Source: Natronomonas salsuginis (lineage in GTDB: Archaea > Halobacteriota > Halobacteria > Halobacteriales > Haloarculaceae). From it: DNA of 64,000 nt. Shown piece after piece: positions 23,969 through 31,784 of the stretch. The notes under the pieces are model-generated. The model ran no database searches. It saw only the letters and a list, made by a program, of their open reading frames with translations, and was not told where the DNA came from. The translations under genes were made by a program, and so were the position numbers. Every line of letters begins with the position of its first letter. Positions within the stretch are counted from its first letter, which is position 1. The stretch lies in assembly GCF_005239135.1 (NCBI RefSeq), contig NZ_QKNX01000002.1, positions 186,001 to 250,000 on the forward strand. Direction: 5' to 3'.

Positions 23969-25705
23969 TCATAGTACCGTTCCGTGCTTCTTGTCCGGGC
24001 GATCCTTCTCGACGCTCTCGTAGAACGCGAAGCGGTTCTCCAACTCCCGGCGCAGCGTGCTCGGCGGGACGACCTCGTCGATGACGACCTCGCTCGCCAT
24101 CCGCCGGGCGTCGATGTCCTCGCGGTACTCCTCGCGAAGCTCCTGCTCGCGCCGCTTTCGCTCCTCCTCGTCGTCGATTTCGGCGAGTTTTCTGGCGTAG
24201 ACGGCGTTGATCGCCGCCTCGGGCCCCATGATCGCGATCTCGCCGGATGGGAGCGCGAGCGTCGACTCGGGATCGTACGCCGGGCCGCTCATGGCGTAAA
24301 TGCCCGCGCCGTAGGCCTTCCGAACCACGACGCACTGTTTCGGCACCGTGGCCGACGACGTGGCGTAGATCATCTTCTTACCCTGTTCGAGGATCCCCTC
24401 CTTTTCGACCTGCGAACCGGCCATGAAGCCCGGCGTGTCCGCGAGGTACAGAAGCGGGATGTTGTAGGCGTCGCAGGTCCAGATGAACCCCGCGGCCTTC
24501 TCCGCCGAGTCGGGGAAGATCGCCCCCGCACGGTGGGCCGGCTGGTTGGCGACGATGCCGACGGGGCGACCGTCGATACGCGCGAAGCCGGTCAGGATCT
24601 CCTTGCCGTACTCCGGTCGGAGTTCGAACCAGGAATCGGCGTCGACGACCCGGTCGATCAGATCGAGCATATCGTAGCCGCGGTTCGGCTCTTGGGGGAT
24701 GACACCATCGATCCCCTTCGGCGGTTTCGCGGGATCGACCGGATCGGCCCGCGGCGGTTTCTCGTCGCTGTTGTCGGGGAGGTAGCCGACGAGCGTGGCG
24801 ACAAGCTCACGGGCGTGCTCCTCGTCGTCGGCGACGAGATCCGCGCTCCCGGAGTACGTCGCGTGTACGTCCGGACCGCCCAAATCCTCGAGGCTGATCT
24901 TCTCGCCGGTCACCATCTCGACCATCCGCGGGCTGGCGATCGCCATCGAACTCATCCCGCGGACCATGATCGTGAAGTCGGCGAATACGGGCGTGTAGGC
25001 GGCCCCGGCGATGCAGGGGCCGTACAGCACGCAGATCTGTGGGACCCGCCCCGACAGCATCGAATGGTTGTAGTAGTACTTGCCGACACCCTCGCGGTTG
25101 GCGAAGAAGCCGGTCTGTTGGTCGATCCGACCGCCGGAGGAGTCCATGAGATACAACACCGGCTGACCGGTCTTGAGCGCGCGCTGTTGCATCCGGAGGA
25201 ACTTCTCGACGCCCTTCGCGGCCATGCTCCCGCGTTTGACCGTGTAGTCGTTGGCCATGAAGTGGAGGTCGCGGCCCTCGAAATCCGCGGCCCCGGTGAT
25301 CATGCCGTCGGCGGGGAGCACGTCGTCCGCGTCGAACTCCGCGAACTTCCCGTCCTCGAAGAGGAGCCCGTCGTCGAACCACAGATCGATCCGGTCGCGG
25401 ACGAACTTCTTGCCCTGTTCGGGCAGCTGTTTTTTGTACTTTTCCTTGCCACCGGATTCGATCTCCTCGATCTCCTCCCAGAGGCGCTCCTCGCGTTCGG
25501 TGGGGCCGAGGTCGAGATCCGGTTCCGGCTCGGGCGCGTCCTCGCTGCCGAACTCGCCGTCACCGTCGCCATCGTAGCTCGCGTGGCCGAGTTCCTCGCC
25601 ACCGGTGGTGAGGACGGTCACGTCGTCTTCGAACCGTTCGGCGAGCGCCGCCGCGACCGCCCGTGCCTGTTCTACCGCCATCTCGTCCGATACTCTGACT
25701 TTCAT
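23969..25705 (-). CDS. Acyl-CoA carboxylase, carboxyltransferase subunit
   Basis: 578 residues. It moves the carboxyl group from carboxybiotin to an acyl-CoA such as propionyl- or methylcrotonyl-CoA. Both halves of the crotonase-like fold are visible: the N-terminal half with LMDSSGGRIDQQTGFFANREGVG and YGPCIAGAAYTPVFAD, and the C-terminal half with LTGFARIDGRPVGIVANQP, YLADTPGFMAGSQVEKEGI and YGAGIYAMSGPAYDP. The first ~65 residues (small alpha/beta segment then a Glu/Asp/Pro-rich linker) precede the usual start of the family. The biotin carboxylase gene is 7 nt upstream. The pattern DSSGGR and IDQQ resembles methylcrotonyl-type as much as propionyl-type, so the substrate is left open. Confidence 0.92.
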   Translation of the reverse strand: MKVRVSDEMAVEQARAVAAALAERFEDDVTVLTTGGEELGHASYDGDGDGEFGSEDAPEPEPDLDLGPTEREERLWEEIEEIESGGKEKYKKQLPEQGKKFVRDRIDLWFDDGLLFEDGKFAEFDADDVLPADGMITGAADFEGRDLHFMANDYTVKRGSMAAKGVEKFLRMQQRALKTGQPVLYLMDSSGGRIDQQTGFFANREGVGKYYYNHSMLSGRVPQICVLYGPCIAGAAYTPVFADFTIMVRGMSSMAIASPRMVEMVTGEKISLEDLGGPDVHATYSGSADLVADDEEHARELVATLVGYLPDNSDEKPPRADPVDPAKPPKGIDGVIPQEPNRGYDMLDLIDRVVDADSWFELRPEYGKEILTGFARIDGRPVGIVANQPAHRAGAIFPDSAEKAAGFIWTCDAYNIPLLYLADTPGFMAGSQVEKEGILEQGKKMIYATSSATVPKQCVVVRKAYGAGIYAMSGPAYDPESTLALPSGEIAIMGPEAAINAVYARKLAEIDDEEERKRREQELREEYREDIDARRMASEVVIDEVVPPSTLRRELENRFAFYESVEKDRPDKKHGTVL

Positions 25706-25712
25706 TCGTGAC

Positions 25713-27449
25713 TCACTCCAAGACCACCAGCGTATCGCCCATGTTCACCGAGTCGCCCTCCGAAACTGGGACCTCGGCGATTGTACCGCCGGTTTCGGCG
25801 AACACGTCGTTTTCCATCTTCATCGCTTCGAGCACACAGACGACGTCGCCCGCCGAAACGGTGTCGCCTTCGGATCGTTCGAGCGAGAGGATCGTCCCCT
25901 GCATCTCCGCGGTGATCGCACCCGCCTCGACGACACCGCTCTCGTCGCCCCCGGAACCGTCGCCCGAAGCCGCCACGACGCCGTCCTCGACGAGCACGTC
26001 GAACCGCCGTCCGTCGACCTCGACCGCCAGCGTCCGCGCGGAGGGAGGCTGGGCGTTCGCGCTCGTCTCGGCGGCACCCCACCGCTCGACGGCCGCCGCC
26101 AGCCGCTCCGCGTCGAGTTCCTCGTCGAGGTACTTCGTCGTGTGTTCGCCCCGTCTAAAGGCGTCGTCGTCGAGCATCAGCCGGTGGAACGGGATCGTCG
26201 TGTGCACGCCCTCGACCTCGAAGTGCTTCAGCGCGCGCTCGGAGCGGCGGAAACAGCGATCCCGATCGGGAGCGTGGACGATCAGCTTCGCGATCATCGA
26301 ATCGTAGTCGCCGCCGATGTCGTCCGCCTGCGAGACCGCGTGGTCGAGCCGGACCCCGACGCTCGACGGCGGGTCGTACGTTTCGAGGCGTCCGGGCGTC
26401 GGGGCGAACTCCTTCGCGGGGTTTTCGGCGTTGATCCGGAACTCGATCGCGTGGCCGTCGAACTCGACGTCGTCCTGACCGAAGTCGAGTTCCTCGCCCG
26501 CGGCGATCCGGATCTGCCAAGCCACGATGTCGATTCCGGTGATCTCCTCCGAAACCGTGTGTTCGACCTGAATCCGGGTGTTGACCTCCATGAAGTAGAA
26601 CTCGCCGTCTTCGACGAGGAACTCGACCGTCCCGGCATTGGTGTAGCCGGCCTCGCCGACGCCCCGGCGGGCGGCCTCGCCGATATCCTCGCGCAGCGCC
26701 GCCGTGAGCGATGGGCTCGGCGCTTCCTCGATGACCTTCTGGTGGCGGCGCTGGAGCGAACAATCCCGCTCGCCGAGGTGGCGGACGTTGCCGTGTTCGT
26801 CCGCGAGCACCTGCACCTCGATGTGCTTCGGCGAATCGAGATACTTCTCGACGTAGACGGAGTCGTTTCCGAAGTACGCCTCGCCCTCTCTCCGTGCGGT
26901 TTCGAGGGCGTCCTCGACCTCGTCGGGGCCGCGAACGATCTTCATGCCGCGGCCGCCGCCGCCGCCTTCGGCCTTGATTGCGATCGGATAGCCGTACTCC
27001 TCGCCGAGTTCGGCGACTTCCTCGGGCGTCTCGACGGGGTCGTTCGTCCCCGGAACGACCGGAACCCCGGCCGCGTCCATCACCGTTCGAGCCTTCGTCT
27101 TCTCCCCCAACCGCTCCATCGTGTCGCTCTCGGGGCCGACCCAGGTGAGCCCCTCGGCGGCCTCGACGCGTCTGGCGAACTCGGCGTTCTCGGCGAGGAA
27201 GCCGTAACCGGGGTGGATCGCATCGGCACCGGCCCGTTTCGCCGTTTCGACGATCGTCTCGCCGTCGAGATACGAGTCGGCGGCGGGCGCGGGTCCAACG
27301 TTGTACGCCTCGTCGGCGTACTCGACGTGGCCGGCGTTTCGGTCGGCGTCGCTGTATATCGCGACTGTCTCGACGCCAAGCTCTTCGCAGGCGGCCATCA
27401 CGCGGATCGCGATCTCCCCGCGGTTCGCGACGAGTAGTTTCTCGAACAT
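25713..27449 (-). CDS. Acyl-CoA carboxylase biotin carboxylase/biotin carrier subunit
   Basis: 578 residues: biotin carboxylase at about 1-445, a linker, and a biotin carrier domain at about 505-578. Visible are [12 protein letters not shown] at the start, the glycine-rich ATP loop [12 protein letters not shown], the catalytic region [16 protein letters not shown], and the biotinylation site EAMKMEN with Lys544. It carboxylates its own biotin with ATP and bicarbonate for transfer by the partner encoded 7 nt downstream. In haloarchaea such subunits serve propionyl-CoA or methylcrotonyl-CoA carboxylases. The operon order here is acyl-CoA dehydrogenase, this gene, carboxyltransferase, MaoC, all on the minus strand with gaps of 3, 7 and 43 nt. 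Confidence 0.95.
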   Translation of the reverse strand: MFEKLLVANRGEIAIRVMAACEELGVETVAIYSDADRNAGHVEYADEAYNVGPAPAADSYLDGETIVETAKRAGADAIHPGYGFLAENAEFARRVEAAEGLTWVGPESDTMERLGEKTKARTVMDAAGVPVVPGTNDPVETPEEVAELGEEYGYPIAIKAEGGGGGRGMKIVRGPDEVEDALETARREGEAYFGNDSVYVEKYLDSPKHIEVQVLADEHGNVRHLGERDCSLQRRHQKVIEEAPSPSLTAALREDIGEAARRGVGEAGYTNAGTVEFLVEDGEFYFMEVNTRIQVEHTVSEEITGIDIVAWQIRIAAGEELDFGQDDVEFDGHAIEFRINAENPAKEFAPTPGRLETYDPPSSVGVRLDHAVSQADDIGGDYDSMIAKLIVHAPDRDRCFRRSERALKHFEVEGVHTTIPFHRLMLDDDAFRRGEHTTKYLDEELDAERLAAAVERWGAAETSANAQPPSARTLAVEVDGRRFDVLVEDGVVAASGDGSGGDESGVVEAGAITAEMQGTILSLERSEGDTVSAGDVVCVLEAMKMENDVFAETGGTIAEVPVSEGDSVNMGDTLVVLE

Positions 27450-27452
27450 GGT

Positions 27453-28619
27453 TCAGTACGATCTGGGGAAGCCGATCTCCTGGCTGATGTGGTTGTACGC
27501 CATCTGCTGGGTGACGGGCGCGAGCCGCGTCAGGTTGATCTCGCGCCACCAGCGCTCGACGTCGTACTCGGTGGCGTACCCCCAGCCGCCGAAGGCCTGC
27601 ATCGACTGTTTGACCGTCTCGATACCGGCCTCGACGGCGGTCGCCTTCGCGACGTTCGTCTCGTACCCGCAGGGCTCGTCCTGATCGTAGAGCCACTCCG
27701 CCTTCCGTCGCATCTGGGCGGCCGCCTCCATGCGCGCGTATGGCTTCGCGATCGGGAACGACACGGCCTGATGGGTGCCGATCGGCGTGCCGAACACCTC
27801 GCGGTCGTTGGCGTAATCGATCGCGGTGTGGGCCGCGAGCTTTCCGATCCCGGTCGCCGCCGCGGCGAACCCGATCCGTTCGGGGTTGAGCGTGCTGACG
27901 AGCGCGTCCCACCCGTCGCCACGGTCGCCCAGCAGGTTCTCTTCGGGAACGCGGACGTCCTCGAAGAACACCTCACAGGACTTCGAGTAGTTGATCGCGT
28001 GTTTCTCGATCGGGGAGACGTCGATCCCCGGCGAGTCCATGTCGACGACGAACAGACTGATGCCATCGGTACCGCGATCGACCTCCTCGCGTGGGGTCGT
28101 GCGCGTGACGAGGATCATATTGTCGGCGCGGTCCGAGAACGTGATCCACGCCTTCTGGCCGTTGAGGACGTACTCGTCACCGTCCTTCTCCGCGCGCGTC
28201 GAGACGTTGAGCGTGTTCGTCCCCGCCTCGGGCTCGGTGATACCGATCGAGAAGTTTCGATCGCCGGTCGCGATGTCGGTCAGATACGTTTCCTTCTGCT
28301 CGTCGGTGCCGTGTTTATTCAACCCGACCGTGGCCATGCCGGCGGTCAACACCAGATACCACGTGCCGGCCATCCCACAGCCCTCCGCACACAGCGTCTC
28401 CATCGCCAGGCCGAGTTCGGCCATCCCCATGTCGGCGCCGCCGTACTCCTCGGGGACGAGGAGGCCGTGAAAGCCCGCTTCGCCGAGTTCGTCCCAAAAA
28501 TCGGTGGCGAACTCGCCGTTCTCTTCTCTCTCCCGCCAGTATGCTGGGCCGAACTCCGTCGCGATCTCCGTTGCCGTCGAGGCGATCATCGAGTGTTCGG
28601 CACTCGTCTCGAATGTCAT
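27453..28619 (-). CDS. Acyl-CoA dehydrogenase (2), atypical C-terminus
   Basis: 388 residues, first gene of the carboxylase operon. The fold is complete: GLLVPEEYGGADMG, the FAD loop SIGITEPEAGTNTLN, KAWITFSDRADNMILV and QAFGGWGYATEYDVERWWRE. The C-terminus reads NLTRLAPVTQQMAYNHIS and then GFPRSY. The YEGT motif that supplies the base in short-chain enzymes is therefore replaced by an R-x-AP-type segment, seen in a separate acyl-CoA dehydrogenase branch. If active, it probably uses another acidic residue. An isovaleryl-CoA-like or other branched-chain substrate would suit a neighbouring methylcrotonyl-type carboxylase; this is inference. Confidence 0.9.
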   Translation of the reverse strand: MTFETSAEHSMIASTATEIATEFGPAYWREREENGEFATDFWDELGEAGFHGLLVPEEYGGADMGMAELGLAMETLCAEGCGMAGTWYLVLTAGMATVGLNKHGTDEQKETYLTDIATGDRNFSIGITEPEAGTNTLNVSTRAEKDGDEYVLNGQKAWITFSDRADNMILVTRTTPREEVDRGTDGISLFVVDMDSPGIDVSPIEKHAINYSKSCEVFFEDVRVPEENLLGDRGDGWDALVSTLNPERIGFAAAATGIGKLAAHTAIDYANDREVFGTPIGTHQAVSFPIAKPYARMEAAAQMRRKAEWLYDQDEPCGYETNVAKATAVEAGIETVKQSMQAFGGWGYATEYDVERWWREINLTRLAPVTQQMAYNHISQEIGFPRSY

Positions 28620-28652
28620 GGTCGTTCCTCGTCTGTATTCGGTCGTTCATAC

Positions 28653-28660
28653 CATTTAGT
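28653..28660 (-). promoter_or_regulatory. TATA-like element of the carboxylase operon
   Basis: CATTTAGT on the plus strand (ACTAAATG on the coding strand) lies 34-41 nt upstream of the ATG at 28619, which would give a leader of roughly 10 nt. Confidence 0.4.
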
Positions 28661-28670
28661 AGTTTGTGTC

Positions 28671-28681
28671 CGGACGGTCCG
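28671..28681. promoter_or_regulatory. Palindrome CGGACGGTCCG in the divergent promoter region
   Basis: An 11-bp perfect palindrome around a single central base lies between the divergent carboxylase operon and ABC transporter operon, close upstream of the former's TATA-like box. It is short and GC-rich, so chance is possible; GTCCGG also recurs 30 nt further right. Confidence 0.3.
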
Positions 28682-28730
28682 ACGGTGGATTGCGTCCGGG
28701 GACGCGGCCGAAACACGGATCGAGCGAATG

Positions 28731-28740
28731 ATTTAAATAA
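28731..28740 (+). promoter_or_regulatory. TATA box of the ABC transporter operon
   Basis: ATTTAAATAA is centred about 35 nt upstream of the ATG at 28770. The expected transcription start near 28762 would exclude the earlier in-frame ATG at 28743 and supports 28770 as the start. Confidence 0.6.
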
Positions 28741-28769
28741 CTATGTTCGTATGTACTGACCGTAATAGC

Positions 28770-30101
28770 ATGAACATAGATGACAATACTCCAGACACTG
28801 ACGCTCACAGTCGACGGGGATTCCTCGGTAAAGCTGGTGGAGCAGCCGCAGCGGCCACGGCAGTCGGACTGGCGGGCTGTTCCGGCAACGGCAACGGCAG
28901 CAACGGAAACGGCGGCAACGGAAACGGCGGCAACGGCAACGGCGGCAACGGCGGCAACGGCAACGGCGGCATCGGTGAGGTTGACATTCCCGCGCTCTAC
29001 GACCTGAGTGGCGCGACGTCGGACGTCGGTCGGCCGACCGGGATCGGCTCGCGGGACGCGATCGCCTGGCTCAACGAGAGCGATGAGATCGACTTCCAGA
29101 TCGCCCACGACTGGGTCGACTACGCCTACGAGGTGCCCCAGGCACAGCAGAACTACTCCAGTTACACGTCGGGCGACGAGCCGCCGATCATCATCGGCTG
29201 GGGGACCGCCGACACGGAGGCGCTGGCCAGCGACGTGGCCGCCGACGAGATCGTCTACATCTCCGCGTCGTACTCCGACGACCTGCTCGGCGAGGAGACG
29301 CCGTACAACTTCTTCGCGAATCTCGATTACACCAGCCAGGGGCGTGCGCACGTGAAGTGGATCGCCGACAACGACCCGGACGCGACGGTCGCGTACATCC
29401 ACAACACGACCCCGTTCGGTGAGGCCCCCGTCGAAGGCGGAGAGGCCTACGCCGAGGAGCTCGGGCTCGATGTCGTCGACAGCATCGCCCTCGAACTCTC
29501 CGCTAACAGTGCCGACACGCAGGTCCAGCGGGCCGAGAACAACGGCGTCGACTACCTCATCCACCAGAACACGGCGGCACCGATGCAGGTGCTCTTGAGC
29601 TCGATCGAGGAGCGAGGCGCCGACATCGAGGTGATGGGGCTCACCTGGACTGTGGACGAGTTCCGCGCCCAGGAGGCACCCGACCTGTTCGAGGGCGTCA
29701 GATACGTCAACTCGAACATCTCGTTCGCGCAGGCGATGAATTCGGACGCCGACGGCTGGCAGATCATCGAGGAGTCGTTCGAGCGGGAGGGCCACAGCAT
29801 GGACAACCCCGAGATCGCGAACATCAACTACGTGCGCGGCGTCGTCCACGCGCTGTTGGCCGTCGAGGGTGTTCGACACGCCCAGGAGATGGGCCTCGAT
29901 CCGAGCAGCGGCGCGGACATCCGCGAGGCGCTCATCGATATCGACGACTTCGACGCCTGGGGGCTGTTGCCCGAGACCTACGACTACCAGGACGGCGACC
30001 GCCGACCGACGATGAACGGCCAGACCTACGTGGTCGAGGACGGCGAGATGGTCCCCGACGAGATGGTCGAACTCGAGCGCCGCGAGGACTGGCTCCCGTA
30101 A
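28770..30101 (+). CDS. Branched-chain-type ABC transporter substrate-binding lipoprotein (Tat-exported)
   Basis: 443 residues. The N-terminus has the twin-arginine motif SRRGFLGKAGG, a short hydrophobic stretch and the lipobox LAGC with Cys37. A low-complexity Gly/Asn linker (residues about 39-67) then lifts the binding domain off the membrane. The rest is a periplasmic-binding type I (LivJ-like) fold: LSGATSDVGRPTGIGSRDAIAWLNE, IIIGWGTADTEALASDVAAD, VAYIHNTTPFGEAPVEGGEAYAEELG. Start 28770 is preferred over 28743 because of the TATA position. It heads an operon with two ATPases, an acyl-CoA synthetase and two permeases. The ligand may be a carboxylic acid rather than an amino acid, given the embedded synthetase. 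Confidence 0.92.
   Translation: MNIDDNTPDTDAHSRRGFLGKAGGAAAAATAVGLAGCSGNGNGSNGNGGNGNGGNGNGGNGGNGNGGIGEVDIPALYDLSGATSDVGRPTGIGSRDAIAWLNESDEIDFQIAHDWVDYAYEVPQAQQNYSSYTSGDEPPIIIGWGTADTEALASDVAADEIVYISASYSDDLLGEETPYNFFANLDYTSQGRAHVKWIADNDPDATVAYIHNTTPFGEAPVEGGEAYAEELGLDVVDSIALELSANSADTQVQRAENNGVDYLIHQNTAAPMQVLLSSIEERGADIEVMGLTWTVDEFRAQEAPDLFEGVRYVNSNISFAQAMNSDADGWQIIEESFEREGHSMDNPEIANINYVRGVVHALLAVEGVRHAQEMGLDPSSGADIREALIDIDDFDAWGLLPETYDYQDGDRRPTMNGQTYVVEDGEMVPDEMVELERREDWLP
28884..28970 (+). repeat. GGCAAC-based tandem repeat coding for the Gly/Asn linker
   Basis: Imperfect tandem units of GGCAACGGC/GGCGGCAAC encode alternating Gly and Asn in the lipoprotein linker. Units are near identical, so the copy number is likely to vary between strains by slippage. 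It is protein-coding and not an independent element. Confidence 0.8.
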
Positions 30102-30102
30102 G

Positions 30103-30942
30103 ATGAGTGAAACCGAATCGAGCGGCGAAGCGACGGGCGAGGAGGAGGCGCCGGTCGTCGAACTCGACAACGCCGAGATCGTATACGATCGGAACTTCCT
30201 GGCCGTCCAGGGCGTTTCGATGAAAGCCGACCGCGGCGACATCGTCGCGCTGCTCGGCCCGAACGGGGCCGGGAAGTCCACGATCCTGAAGATGATCTCC
30301 GGCATCGGGCGCTCCGAGCGCGGCGAGGTGACCCGCGGCGACGTCTACTACGAGGGCGAGAAGGTCACGAACTTCCAGACGAAGGAGATGGTCGATCGCG
30401 GGGTCACCCACATCCTCGAGGGACGGCGGGTCTTTCCGGACCTGACCGTCGAGGAGAACCTTCGGTGTGGACTGTACCGCGAGGGGCGGCGAATCAGATA
30501 CGATAAATCGGACTACGAGCTCGCCTTCGAGTACTTCCCGCAGCTCGAGGACCTCCTCGACGTGCAGGCGGGGTACACGAGCGGCGGCGAGCAGCAGATG
30601 CTCGTCATCGCGCGGGCGCTGATCCACCGTCCGAACCTCCTTTTGCTGGACGAGCCGTCGCTCGGCCTCGCCCCGAAACTCGTCCAGGACATCTACGAGA
30701 CCCTCAGGGAGATCAACCGTGAGGAGGAGATCACGATGATCATCGCCGACCAGAACGCACAGCGGACCCTCGAGATCGCCGACTACGGCTACGTCCTCGA
30801 GAACGGCCAGATCGAACTTAACGACCCGGCGGACGTGCTGGTGAACCGCGAGGAGATCAAGGAGTTCTACCTCGGCACCAGCAGCGAGGAGAGCCGATAC
30901 TCTGACATCCGCCACTACAAGATACGGAAGCGCTACACGTGA
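30103..30942 (+). CDS. livF: ABC transporter ATPase, LivF-type
   Basis: 279 residues of ABC ATPase. Walker A is GPNGAGKST, the signature is TSGGEQQ, and Walker B is LLLLDEPSLGLAP, followed by the switch region IIADQNAQ, in which Gln-Asn replaces the usual His of the H-loop as is common in LivF proteins. It powers import by the two permeases encoded downstream. The start lies 1 nt after the stop of the binding-protein gene, and the ORF ends 4 nt before the second ATPase. A longer N-terminal acidic tail (ESSGEATGEEEAP) is haloarchaeal. Confidence 0.93.
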   Translation: MSETESSGEATGEEEAPVVELDNAEIVYDRNFLAVQGVSMKADRGDIVALLGPNGAGKSTILKMISGIGRSERGEVTRGDVYYEGEKVTNFQTKEMVDRGVTHILEGRRVFPDLTVEENLRCGLYREGRRIRYDKSDYELAFEYFPQLEDLLDVQAGYTSGGEQQMLVIARALIHRPNLLLLDEPSLGLAPKLVQDIYETLREINREEEITMIIADQNAQRTLEIADYGYVLENGQIELNDPADVLVNREEIKEFYLGTSSEESRYSDIRHYKIRKRYT

Positions 30943-30946
30943 ACAC

Positions 30947-31783
30947 ATGAGCACTCAGGACACACCAAAGACAGGCGGCGGTGCGGGGATCAGGGGCGGC
31001 CCGTACGTCTCGCCCGACGATGCCGTGCTCGGCTGTCGCAACGTAACGAAGACCTTCGGCGCGATCACCGCCTGCGACGACATTTCGATCGGGATCGACG
31101 AGGGGGAGTGGGTGTCGATCGTCGGCCCGAACGGGGCCGGCAAGACGACGCTTTTGAACGTCCTCAACGGGTTTTACGACCCCGATCCGGGCGGCGAGAT
31201 CTTCTTCGAAGCCGAGGACGTGACTGCCGATCGAGCGTTCAAGCGAGCGCGGAAGGGACTCGGGCGGACGTTCCAGGGGCTCGAACTGTTCGAGGAGGAG
31301 GACGTCCTTGAGAACGTCATGACAGTACAGGCCGTCAAGGAACGGCCGAACCTCCTCTCGGCGCTCGCGTTCTACGGAACCGGACGAAAGGTCGAAGCAC
31401 AAAACATGCGGCGCGTCGAGGAGATCATCGACTATCTCGAACTCTGGGAGTACCGTCACAGCACCGTGTCGAGCCTCCCACTCGGCATCCAGCGCCGGGT
31501 CGATCTCGCACGGACGCTCGCGCTCGATCCCGACGTGCTGTTGCTCGACGAGGCGATGAGCGGGCTCACCTTCGACGAGAAGTACGACATGGTCCGGTTT
31601 CTGGCCGACCTCAACGAGGAGGAGGGGCTGACGCTCGTTATGATCGAACACGACCTCGAGGTCGTCACCGACGTCTCCGAGCGGATGATCGTCCTTCACA
31701 AGGGTGGCGTCATCGCCCGCGGTCCGCCGGACGATGTGACGAGCGATCCCGAAGTCAGAAATATCTACACGGGGGTGGACTGA
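30947..31783 (+). CDS. livG: ABC transporter ATPase, LivG-type
   Basis: 278 residues. Walker A is GPNGAGKTT, the signature region is LPLGIQRRVDLART (the LivG-type variant without SGG), Walker B is VLLLDEAMSGLTF, and the H-loop is VMIEHDLEVV. It pairs with the LivF-type subunit as the second nucleotide-binding domain. It differs from classical LivG by AMSG in place of EPxAG after Walker B, a variant seen in transporters that travel with acyl-CoA synthetase genes. The synthetase ATG follows its stop by 1 nt. Confidence 0.93.
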   Translation: MSTQDTPKTGGGAGIRGGPYVSPDDAVLGCRNVTKTFGAITACDDISIGIDEGEWVSIVGPNGAGKTTLLNVLNGFYDPDPGGEIFFEAEDVTADRAFKRARKGLGRTFQGLELFEEEDVLENVMTVQAVKERPNLLSALAFYGTGRKVEAQNMRRVEEIIDYLELWEYRHSTVSSLPLGIQRRVDLARTLALDPDVLLLDEAMSGLTFDEKYDMVRFLADLNEEEGLTLVMIEHDLEVVTDVSERMIVLHKGGVIARGPPDDVTSDPEVRNIYTGVD

Positions 31784-31784
31784 G

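Noticed and set aside
23984-27437. Two plus-strand open frames of about 575-610 codons opposite the carboxylase subunits
   Set aside because: They have no recognisable domain, and the minus strand encodes complete biotin carboxylase and carboxyltransferase.
28884-28970. Tandem repeats as a possible CRISPR or minisatellite element
   Set aside because: The repeats are in frame and encode the Gly/Asn linker after the lipobox; there are no spacers.
28656-30305. 549-codon minus-strand frame opposite the binding protein
   Set aside because: Antisense shadow with Val/Arg-rich composition; the plus strand has a Tat signal, lipobox and binding-protein fold in a coherent operon.
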